Assembly: GCA_004298675.1 (NCBI GenBank)
Contig: SCRI01000085.1
Location: forward strand, 1-27,669
Direction: 5' to 3'
Source: a bacterium
GTDB taxonomy: Bacteria > Vulcanimicrobiota > Vulcanimicrobiia > Vulcanimicrobiales > SCRA01
Length of the DNA: 27,669 nt
Shown here: piece by piece, positions 13,003-19,839 of the stretch
How the letters are laid out: each line of letters starts with the position of its first letter
Position numbering within the stretch: the first letter of the stretch is position 1
Program-made: the position numbers and the translations under genes
Notes under the pieces: model-generated
The model's input: the letters and a program-made list of their open reading frames with translations, nothing else
The model's database searches: none
Told to the model about the DNA's origin: nothing

Positions 13003-14090
13003 CGCGCCGCGGCGATGCGCCGCAAGACCGACTCCCGCGTGACCAGGCCCAGGAGACGGTCGGCCGAATCGACCACTGGGACCTGGTGGTATCCGCCTTG
13101 CGCCAGGCGGCGCACGACGGCCACTGCGTCGTCGTTGGGTGCGGCGCGCTCGAGCGCCTCCAGCTTGGTCATGATCGAGGTGGCATAGGCACGGTCGCGC
13201 GGCGTCTCGCCCAGCCGCTCCAAGTCGCGCATCGAGAGCAGCCCGAGCAGCCGTTCTCCAAGCATCACGGGCAGGGCCCGTCCGCCGAAGCGCACGACTT
13301 CTTCGTAGGCGCCCTCCACGGTGGCATCCGCCTGGATGATCGCCGCCGGCGGGAGCATGAGGTCGCTGGCGTGCAGCCCGCCCAGCACGTGGGTTACCTC
13401 GGCCCCCATCGTTTCGGCGGCCCCGGCTTGGAGCAGATACCAGCCCACGAACATCAACCACAGACCGCCGGCCAGTCCCGTCGCCAGCGTGGTCGAGATC
13501 CCGATGCCGATGATGACCCAGGCGAAGATGCGTCCGATCAGGCCGGCCACGCGCGTGGCGCGCAGCCGGTCGCCGGTCCAGCGCCAAAGCAGGGCATGGA
13601 GCACGCGCCCGCCATCGAGCGGCGAGGCCGGCAGCAGGTTGAAGACGCCCAGCATCAGGTTGGCGGTGGCCAGGTACTCGAGGCCCGCGCCCACCGGGTG
13701 CTGCGGTCCGGCGCCGCGGCCGGCAGCGAAGAACACGCCTGCGAGGATCAGGCTGGTCAGCGGGCCCACGAAGGCGATCCACGCCTCCCCGGGAGCGTTG
13801 CTGGGCTCGGCCTCCAGATGCGAGACGCCGCCGAAGATGAACAGCGTGATGGAGGAGACGGGGACCCCGCGGCTGCGGGCTAGGAGCGAGTGTGCCAGCT
13901 CGTGTGCCAGCACGCTTCCGAAGAAGAGCAGCGCCGTGACCACCGCGAGGGTTCCGCGGGCGGCGGGGCTGAGGCCCGAGGTCCGGAAGGGGACGAAGCC
14001 GCTAGCCAGAGCCCAGACCACGAGCGCGAAGATGAAGAGCCAACTCGAGTTGACGATGATCTCGATGCCGTAGATCTTACCGAGCCGCAT
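12999..14090 (-). CDS. Site-2 protease family membrane metalloprotease with two CBS domains
   Basis: S2P (M50) proteases cut transmembrane segments, often of anti-sigma factors. The 363-residue product has the zinc motif HELAHSLLARSRG (HExxH) in a membrane helix and the second motif NLLPASPLDGGRVL, with several other hydrophobic helices in the first 230 residues. A tandem CBS pair follows at about 240-360 (HASDLMLPP, VMLGERLLGLLSMRDL, QVPVVDSADRLLGLVTRESV), which may sense nucleotides. This is the M50B-CBS architecture. The ATG at 14090 begins MRLGKIYGIEIIVNSSW, the usual family start, with GGGGAGG close upstream. It diverges from the nudix gene. The substrate is unknown. Confidence 0.92.
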   Translation of the reverse strand: MRLGKIYGIEIIVNSSWLFIFALVVWALASGFVPFRTSGLSPAARGTLAVVTALLFFGSVLAHELAHSLLARSRGVPVSSITLFIFGGVSHLEAEPSNAPGEAWIAFVGPLTSLILAGVFFAAGRGAGPQHPVGAGLEYLATANLMLGVFNLLPASPLDGGRVLHALLWRWTGDRLRATRVAGLIGRIFAWVIIGIGISTTLATGLAGGLWLMFVGWYLLQAGAAETMGAEVTHVLGGLHASDLMLPPAAIIQADATVEGAYEEVVRFGGRALPVMLGERLLGLLSMRDLERLGETPRDRAYATSIMTKLEALERAAPNDDAVAVVRRLAQGGYHQVPVVDSADRLLGLVTRESVLRRIAAAR

Positions 14091-14125
14091 GCCTCCCCGA
14101 TTCCCGCGCCCTTCTTGGCGTCCTC

Positions 14126-14134
14126 TGATAAAAT
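14126..14134 (+). promoter_or_regulatory. Extended -10 promoter for nudix-scpA-scpB
   Basis: TGATAAAAT is a TGn-extended -10 element in the gap between the divergent protease and nudix genes, 38 bases before the nudix ATG. I see no good -35 hexamer, which is compatible with an extended -10 promoter. The reverse strand is also AT-rich here (TTATTTTAT) and may serve the protease gene. Confidence 0.5.
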
Positions 14135-14172
14135 AAGGGTGGCCGGCTGCGCCCGGCATTTCGGGAGTCGAC

Positions 14173-14649
14173 ATGCGCATCAAGTTCGAGACCTCAGCGG
14201 GAGGCCTGGTGGTTCGTCGCCAGGGGCAGGCGTATTCATGCCTGCTGATCGGTCGTGGCATGCCGCGGGTTTGGTCGCTCCCCAAGGGTCACGTCGAGGC
14301 GCGTGAGACCCTGGAGCAGGCCGCGATCCGTGAGGTCCGCGAGGAGACCGGCTGCTGGGCCGAGATCATCGTCAAGCTCTCCGAGATCTCGTACTACTTC
14401 TTTCAGAACCGCTCCAAGCACAAGAAAGCGGTAACCTTTTACCTCATGCGCTACCTCTCCGGGAATACCGCCAACCACGACCACGAAGTCGACGAGGCGG
14501 CGTGGTTTCCGCTCCCAGCCGCCAAGCGCGCCCTCAAGTACGTCAACGAGAAGCGTTTGGTGGAGCTGGCGCTCGAGTATATCGAACAAGAGCAGCCGCT
14601 GATTCCGGAGAGCATCGCCGTGCCGCAGGCGGCCGGGGAGCAGCGTTAG
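14173..14649 (+). CDS. Nudix hydrolase
   Basis: Nudix enzymes hydrolyse nucleoside diphosphates linked to another group. The 158-residue product has the complete Nudix box from Gly39 to Gly60: Gly39, Glu45, Arg53-Glu54 and Glu57-Glu58-x-Gly60. It is preceded by WSLPKGH, as in diadenosine polyphosphate hydrolases of the MutT/Ap6A type. The KHKKAVTFYLMRY segment is also typical of that group. The ATG at 14173 follows GGGAG. It is the first gene of nudix-scpA-scpB, with scpA starting three bases after its stop. The substrate assignment is inference. Confidence 0.9.
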   Translation: MRIKFETSAGGLVVRRQGQAYSCLLIGRGMPRVWSLPKGHVEARETLEQAAIREVREETGCWAEIIVKLSEISYYFFQNRSKHKKAVTFYLMRYLSGNTANHDHEVDEAAWFPLPAAKRALKYVNEKRLVELALEYIEQEQPLIPESIAVPQAAGEQR

Positions 14650-14652
14650 TCC

Positions 14653-15414
14653 TTGACCTCGATCGCCGCTCCGGAGCCGCACGCCTGCCGCGTGCAGCTC
14701 GATTGTTTCGACGGACCACTCGATCTGCTGCTGACGCTCATCAAGGAGCGCGAGCTCGACATCGTCACGGTGCCGTTGGCGGAGGTGGCCGATCAGTACG
14801 TAACCTACATCCGGCTGATGGAATCGCTCGACGTCGAACTCGCCGCCGAGTACTTGGTGATCGCCGCGACGCTGGTCTTCCTGAAGTCGAAGGCGCTGCT
14901 GCCCCCGATTCCGGACGAGTTGATCGCCGAGGGCGAGGAGACGCCCGAAGAGGTGGAGGAGCGTCTCCGTCAGCGGCTGATCGCGTATTCGCGTTACAAG
15001 AGCGCGGGCGACGAGCTACGCAGGCGTCTGGACGACGAGGCGGGGTATCTCTATCGCGAAGGCGGCGATGCGACCACCGAGATCGTGCAGCGCTACGCAC
15101 TCAAGCTCGACAAGCTCTCGTTGGCGCTGGCGGCGGTGCTCTCGCGCGCCAAAGCGGAGCCGGGAACCGTTGCGCGCGATCGCGTAAGCGTGATCGAGCA
15201 GATGGCCTACGTCGCGCGGGTGGTGCGTGATCGCGGCCTAGCGAAGTTCAGCGAGCTGTGCGCCGGCTACCATCGCGGCGAGATCGTCGCGACGTTCCTC
15301 GCGGTGCTGGAGCTGATCCGGCGTGGACGCGTGGGCTTTCGTCAAGATCAAGCTTTTTCGGACATCGAGGTGTTTACCGTGACGAGCGAGGTGCTGAGCG
15401 CGAGTGGAGATTGA
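14653..15414 (+). CDS. scpA: Segregation and condensation protein A
   Basis: ScpA is the kleisin of the SMC-ScpAB condensin, which compacts and separates chromosomes. The 253-residue product has the kleisin N-terminus FDGPLDLLLTLIKERELDI, then EYLVIAATLVFLKSKALLP, a coiled middle and a C-terminal winged helix (IVATFLAVLELIRRGRVGF). The TTG at 14653 is the only sensible start before the conserved N-terminus, and GGGGAG lies about 12 bases upstream. The start sits three bases after the nudix stop, and scpB overlaps the end by 11 bases. Confidence 0.96.
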   Translation: MTSIAAPEPHACRVQLDCFDGPLDLLLTLIKERELDIVTVPLAEVADQYVTYIRLMESLDVELAAEYLVIAATLVFLKSKALLPPIPDELIAEGEETPEEVEERLRQRLIAYSRYKSAGDELRRRLDDEAGYLYREGGDATTEIVQRYALKLDKLSLALAAVLSRAKAEPGTVARDRVSVIEQMAYVARVVRDRGLAKFSELCAGYHRGEIVATFLAVLELIRRGRVGFRQDQAFSDIEVFTVTSEVLSASGD

Positions 15415-16099
15415 GCTCGAGGAAGAGCGCGACGATTTCGACCCGGACCTGCTGCAGCGCAAGATCGAAGCGTTGCTCTTCGTCGCGGGCGAGGCGCTCT
15501 CGCTGAAGGAGCTCGCGCGCTTGACCGGATGCGACGAGACGCAAGCGGCGTCCGCCGTTCAAGGCATCGACCAAGCCTACGCGGAGCGCGGCATCGTGCT
15601 GCGCGAGATCGCAGGCGGTTACCGCTTCGCTACCGCACCGCAGACGCGCGAGGTCGTGGAGGCCTATCTATTGCCGCCCAAGAGCTCGCTTTCGCCGGCC
15701 GCAATGGAGACGCTGGCGATCGTAGCCTACCTGCAGCCGGTGACCAAAGCGGAGATCGAGCAGCTGCGCGGCGTCAACGTCGACGGCGTGATCAAGACGG
15801 TGGTGGAGCGCCGGCTGATCGCGGAGGCTGGGCGCAAGGACGTGGTCGGCCGCCCGATTCTCTACAAGACCACGGATGAGTTTCTCGAGGCCTTCGGACT
15901 GCGTTCGCTGGGCGATCTTCCGCCGCTAGAGGAACAGGCCGACGGTGAGGGATTGCCGTTGACCCTGCCGCTGCAGCAACCGATGCCATCCGCCGGAGCA
16001 GAGGAGGCAGCTCCGGCAGATGGCGAGCCAGCGCGGGGGGATGAGCACGAGTCCGAAGCGTGTCCGCCGTCTCCGGATTCGCGTGCGCTGTTTCGGTAG
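15404..16099 (+). CDS. scpB: Segregation and condensation protein B
   Basis: ScpB dimers bind ScpA in the SMC complex. The 231-residue product carries tandem winged helices: KIEALLFVAGEALSLKELAR at about 19-38, YRFATAPQTREVVEAYL near 76-92, then LSPAAMETLAIVAYLQPVTK and GRKDVVGRPILYKTTDEFLE, which are ScpB signatures. After about residue 180 an acidic, low-complexity tail extends beyond the core. The GTG at 15404 lies inside scpA with an 11-base overlap, as expected for coupled synthesis of complex partners. Confidence 0.96.
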   Translation: MEIELEEERDDFDPDLLQRKIEALLFVAGEALSLKELARLTGCDETQAASAVQGIDQAYAERGIVLREIAGGYRFATAPQTREVVEAYLLPPKSSLSPAAMETLAIVAYLQPVTKAEIEQLRGVNVDGVIKTVVERRLIAEAGRKDVVGRPILYKTTDEFLEAFGLRSLGDLPPLEEQADGEGLPLTLPLQQPMPSAGAEEAAPADGEPARGDEHESEACPPSPDSRALFR

Positions 16100-16106
16100 C
16101 CAGATC

Positions 16107-16118
16107 GTCACATGTGAC
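16107..16118. promoter_or_regulatory. 12-base perfect palindrome between convergent genes
   Basis: GTCACATGTGAC is a perfect palindrome eight bases after scpB and 55 bases after the end of the convergent hypothetical gene. Its half sites TCACA/TGTGA recall CRP/FNR-family half sites but in a joined arrangement, and no promoter is expected here. A short CCCGC/GCGGG hairpin follows. Its function is unknown. Confidence 0.25.
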
Positions 16119-16173
16119 CGCCCGCAGCGGGTATGACCGTAGTAGCAGGGGTGGGAGCCCGGTCGCACCGGTG

Positions 16174-16782
16174 TCACTCCCCATGCGGCATCGCGTGCGG
16201 CAGGTAGGCTCCTACTTCGGCTGCTAGTGGGGCGTCGTGGGCAACGACGACGAGCGTTTCGCCGGCGCGGCGCAGCAGGTAGAGGCGCGCCGCAGGCACG
16301 CTGACGTGATCGCCCCCGCGCGTGATGGTCACCGCCGTTATGTCTACGTGTAGTGCGCAGTTTCCGGAGCGGAACTCCGTGCCTGCCGGCAGCGGCGCGA
16401 GCGCGGGCCCGCGCAGTGCCGCTGCCGCCGCGCGCGCGGTCAGCCGCGTGCCGTTACCGCTGTCGATGACCACGCGCATCTCCACATGGCCACGGGCAAG
16501 CGCCTCGATTGCGTGCGCGTGCACGCGCTCCTCGACCCGATCGCTGCCCGGCTGCCACTCCCAACGCGGGGTGAAGCACGACGGCAGCGCATCGAAGGCC
16601 CACGGTGCCTCGCCGGAGATCGCGCCTCCTTGGGAATGCGGATAGATCGGCAGCGTGGCGCGCGGGCCCGGCACCGGGGTGCCGGTGCGAACGTCGGGGT
16701 GCGGGGCACGCAGCGGCAGCGCGAGGAAAAGCAGCATGAGGCCTACCACCACGGCCGTTGCGGCCAAGAGATAGCGCCACAT
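16174..16782 (-). CDS. Membrane-anchored hypothetical protein
   Basis: I do not recognise this family. The 202-residue product has an N-terminal hydrophobic helix (LLAATAVVVGLMLLFLALPL, about residues 5-24) and so is probably exported or anchored. A proline-rich stretch and then a domain of mixed strands follow (HVEMRVVIDSGNGTRL, NCALHVDITAVTIT, ARLYLLRRAGETLVVVAHD). The ATG at 16782 sits directly before the helix, although no clear ribosome binding site is visible. It converges with scpB and is divergent from nfo with about 160 bases between starts. The intact helix and steady codon bias favour a real gene. Confidence 0.65.
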   Translation of the reverse strand: MWRYLLAATAVVVGLMLLFLALPLRAPHPDVRTGTPVPGPRATLPIYPHSQGGAISGEAPWAFDALPSCFTPRWEWQPGSDRVEERVHAHAIEALARGHVEMRVVIDSGNGTRLTARAAAAALRGPALAPLPAGTEFRSGNCALHVDITAVTITRGGDHVSVPAARLYLLRRAGETLVVVAHDAPLAAEVGAYLPHAMPHGE

Positions 16783-16822
16783 CAGGAGCCCCGGACCGTA
16801 ACGGCGTCGTCGACGGGGCGAA

Positions 16823-16903
16823 GTTCCGGAACGCCGGCGGGCACCCTATTCGGCTGCATGGCCGATCTCTAGCGCGCCGGAGGCGCTCGCCCCTGCAGGG
16901 CGA
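16823..16903. promoter_or_regulatory. Upstream region of nfo-dinB with palindrome and hairpin
   Basis: The gap holds GTTCCGGAAC (16823-16832), a perfect 10-base palindrome, and a 6-base-pair hairpin TCGCCC/GGGCGA (16887-16892 with 16898-16903). The palindrome is a candidate operator for the downstream repair genes. It does not match the LexA boxes I know, in either spacing or order. No strong promoter is visible. Confidence 0.3.
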
Positions 16904-16945
16904 ACGGCAGATGCCGTGAGTCCGGTGAAGAGAGCGTCCACGACG

Positions 16946-17779
16946 ATGCGGTTCGGCCTGCACACGCCCATCGGTAAGGGTTACGAGAAGGCCGTTGCCT
17001 ATGCCGCGGAACTCGGTTGCCGCACGATGCAGTTTTTCTGCGGCAACCCACGCGGCTTCCGCCTTACGACACCCGATCCGGATGCCTGGGCGCGCTTTGC
17101 CGCGCTGCGGCGGAAACACGATCTGCTCCCCAGCGCCGTCCATACCTCGTATCTGGTGAATCTCGCCACGGAACGGCAGGATCACTTCGCTGCTTCCATG
17201 GCGCTGATCGCGCACGACCTCGAGTTGGCCTCTAGCGGCGAGGTAGCGTTCGTCAACACCCACCTCGGCTCGTACGGCAAGCGCGAGCGCGCGCACGGAC
17301 ATCGGCAGGTCTGCCGTGCCTTGAGCCGGCTGCTCGAAGATATCCGGCCCGGCGTCCAGCTCGTGCTGGAGAACAGCGCGGGTTCCGGTAATCTGGTCGG
17401 CGGCACGCTCGAGGAGTTGGGGAGCTTCATACACGAGGTCGATCATCCCCAGCTCGCCGTCTGCCTGGACACCGCGCACGCGTGGGCCGCGGGGTACAAG
17501 ATCGACGATGCGCCGGGAGTCGAGGCTTTTCTCGACGAGGTGGAGCAGCGGATCGGGCTCGCGCGGGTGCAGATGTTTCACGTCAACGACACCGTCGTGC
17601 CGCTAGGTGGTCAGCGTGACCGCCACCATCACATCGGCGCGGGCTTGATCGGCATGGCAGGCTTTGCCGCGCTGCTCGATCGTGCCGAGATGCGCGAGAA
17701 GATCGCCATTCTCGAGACGCCCGGCGAGCGTGCCGAGGACGAGCGCAACACCGCTGCCCTGCGCAGCATCCTCGCGTGA
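16946..17779 (+). CDS. nfo: Endonuclease IV (AP endonuclease)
   Basis: Nfo cuts DNA at abasic sites and removes 3' blocking groups in base excision repair, using three zinc ions. The 277-residue product retains all the metal-ligand segments of the family: HTSYL, NTHLGS, VLENSAG, CLDTAHAW, FHVND, DRHHHIG and ILETPG. The ATG at 16946 gives MRFGLHTPIGKG, matching homologues; a GTG at 16916 would add ten residues. Its TGA overlaps the dinB start (GTGA), so the two repair genes form an operon. Confidence 0.95.
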   Translation: MRFGLHTPIGKGYEKAVAYAAELGCRTMQFFCGNPRGFRLTTPDPDAWARFAALRRKHDLLPSAVHTSYLVNLATERQDHFAASMALIAHDLELASSGEVAFVNTHLGSYGKRERAHGHRQVCRALSRLLEDIRPGVQLVLENSAGSGNLVGGTLEELGSFIHEVDHPQLAVCLDTAHAWAAGYKIDDAPGVEAFLDEVEQRIGLARVQMFHVNDTVVPLGGQRDRHHHIGAGLIGMAGFAALLDRAEMREKIAILETPGERAEDERNTAALRSILA

Positions 17780-18822
17780 GCATCGTCGTACACGTCGATC
17801 TCGACGCCTTCTACGCCAGCGTGGCGCAACGCGATCAGCCGGCGTTGCGTGGCCAGCCGGTAGCCATCGCGCACGGTGGCCGCCGTTCGGTCGTACTGAC
17901 GGCTTCCTATGAGGCGCGCCCGTTCGGCGTGCACAGCGCGATGCCGCTCTATCAGGCGCTCGAGCGCTGTCCGCAGCTGGTCGTGGTGCCGCCGGATTTC
18001 GAAGCCTACAAAGCGGCCAGCGCCGGCGTGTTCGCCAGCGTGCGCGAGGTGGCGCGGGCGGTGGAGCGGCTCTCGCTGGACGAGGCCTATCTCGATCTGG
18101 GCGAGGTCACCATCGGCGAAGCGACGGTGGTGGCCTGCGCGCTCAAAGCGCGCGTGCGCGAGCGCACCGGCTTGGCTCTCTCCGCGGGGGTCGCAAGCGG
18201 CAAGATGGTGGCCAAGATCGCCAGCGACGACGCCAAGCCCGATGGGCTGGTGGTCGTTGCACTCGGCTGCGAGGCCGCGTATCTGGCCGGCAAACCCGTG
18301 GGGCGGCTCTGGGGAGTGGGGCCGAAGACGGAACGGCGGTTGCGTCAATTGGGCATCGAGCGCGTGGAGCAGATCGCCGCGCTCTCCGATGAGCGTGCGG
18401 CGGAGCTCTTCGGGCGGGGCGGACCGGCCTTCCGCGATCTGGCCTTGGGCATCGACCGGCGACCCGTGGCCGAGGACGACGAGGTGCGCTCGATCTCCAG
18501 CGAGGAGACGTTCGAGTACGATGAGCGTTCCGCTGCCACGCTGCTGGGCGTAGTGCGCGCGCAGGCTGCGGAGTTGGAGGAGCGTCTCCGCAAGCGGGAG
18601 CTGCGCGCCTTCACCGTGGGCGTGAAGGTCAAGCTGGCCGACTTCAGCGTGCTCGGGCGGCAGACGACGCTCGCGCAGCCGACCGATCGCGCCGCCGTGA
18701 TCTACGGAGCGGCCGCGCACTGTTTGCGGCGCGCGGGTCTGAACGGCCGTGCGGTGCGCTTGATCGGCACGCGCGTGGCGAGCCTGGTCGAACATCCTCC
18801 GGAGCAGATCCCGCTGCTGTAA
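17776..18822 (+). CDS. dinB: DNA polymerase IV (Y family)
   Basis: DinB copies damaged DNA. The 348-residue product has the palm carboxylates Asp8 (HVDLDAFYASV) and Asp102-Glu103 (SLDEAYLD), SYEARPFGVHSAMP in the fingers, a helix-hairpin-helix thumb (GVGPKTERRLRQLGI), and a little-finger domain with VGVKVKLADFSVLGRQTTL. The last residues, EQIPLL, look like a sliding-clamp binding motif. The GTG start overlaps the nfo stop by four bases. It converges with the GNAT gene at nine bases. Damage control by LexA is possible but I see no clear box. Confidence 0.96.
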   Translation: MSIVVHVDLDAFYASVAQRDQPALRGQPVAIAHGGRRSVVLTASYEARPFGVHSAMPLYQALERCPQLVVVPPDFEAYKAASAGVFASVREVARAVERLSLDEAYLDLGEVTIGEATVVACALKARVRERTGLALSAGVASGKMVAKIASDDAKPDGLVVVALGCEAAYLAGKPVGRLWGVGPKTERRLRQLGIERVEQIAALSDERAAELFGRGGPAFRDLALGIDRRPVAEDDEVRSISSEETFEYDERSAATLLGVVRAQAAELEERLRKRELRAFTVGVKVKLADFSVLGRQTTLAQPTDRAAVIYGAAAHCLRRAGLNGRAVRLIGTRVASLVEHPPEQIPLL

Positions 18823-18831
18823 CGCGAGCGC

Positions 18832-19839
18832 TTAGATGTGGTCCGTCGACCACAGCGGATCGGCGGTCGCGTGCAGGAGCGTGGGGCCGTGCTGCGTCCA
18901 CAACGCCTGCGCGGTGCGAGAAAGCGGTGCAAGCATCAGGACCGCGTGCGACCGTCGCTTGACGCTGCCACGCGGGAGCACGCCACGCTGCGGCTGCGGC
19001 GGCAGCCAGCCCGCCACTTTTCCCAAGTCGCCGATGGCGGCGGAGAGCAGCGTGGGCAGCAGCTCCTCGTAACCATCCAACGCCCCCATCTCATCCAAGA
19101 CGTAGGCGTCACGGCGCGGCTGGCGCCAACCTTTGACGTATGCGCGCACCGTACACCCTTCGCGCACCACCAGACGCACCGGTTGGAAGAAGCGCTGCGC
19201 GGGTGAGGCCTCGTCCTGCCGCTCGCGCAGGCGGATCGCATCCCAGATCACGGGCGTGCGCACGAGCGCAAACGGTCGCCGCGCCGCGCCCACGTCGTAG
19301 CACTTGCGAACGCCGCCGGCATCGGCATCCTCCATGGCGGAGATCACCGCGCGACCGCGTGCGAGTGAGGAGGCACGCGCGGTGAAACTGCGCGAGGGGA
19401 GCGCGGTGAAACCCAGACGCTCGTAGAAGGCGGGGTGGAGGTCGGAGAAGAGGAAGGCGAGATCGGTGCCCTCGTCGCGCTCGCGATCGAGGAACGCGCC
19501 GAGCATCAATGAGGCCAAGCCGCGCCGGCGCTCAGCCGGCAGTGTGAAGACGGCGCCGATACCGGCGGCGCGCAGACGGCGCTGCTCCCACGCGATCTCG
19601 CGTCCGTAGCGCTTGAAACAGCTTTGTACGCGTCCGTGCTCGCCGCGCACGCCGTGAAACGAGAACGAGCGCTTGCCGAACGAGCTGTGTTCGAAATCGC
19701 GCAGATCCGTGACGTACTGCTCGTAGCTGCGCTCGTAACCCCAGAGCTTGAACGTCTCCGGCAGCACCTGCGCGGCAAGCTCCTCCGCATTCAGCCGTTC
19801 GAGGCGTATCAACTCCTGCGGGTGCGGCAACGGATCCAT
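18832..19839 (-). CDS. GNAT acetyltransferase, Eis-like two-domain type
   Basis: The 335-residue product has an N-terminal GNAT fold with the acetyl-CoA segment GAVFTLPAERRRGLASLML (about 95-113) and the family end FYERLGF (about 139-145). A long C-terminal half follows, with a second GNAT-like region, as in Eis-type enzymes. Those acetylate amines or proteins, but the target here is unknown. The ATG at 19839 overlaps the helicase stop (TGATG), and a GTG at 19842 is also possible. It is the third gene of a nuclease-helicase-acetyltransferase operon, so its target might be a repair protein; that link is inference. Confidence 0.85.
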   Translation of the reverse strand: MDPLPHPQELIRLERLNAEELAAQVLPETFKLWGYERSYEQYVTDLRDFEHSSFGKRSFSFHGVRGEHGRVQSCFKRYGREIAWEQRRLRAAGIGAVFTLPAERRRGLASLMLGAFLDRERDEGTDLAFLFSDLHPAFYERLGFTALPSRSFTARASSLARGRAVISAMEDADAGGVRKCYDVGAARRPFALVRTPVIWDAIRLRERQDEASPAQRFFQPVRLVVREGCTVRAYVKGWRQPRRDAYVLDEMGALDGYEELLPTLLSAAIGDLGKVAGWLPPQPQRGVLPRGSVKRRSHAVLMLAPLSRTAQALWTQHGPTLLHATADPLWSTDHI

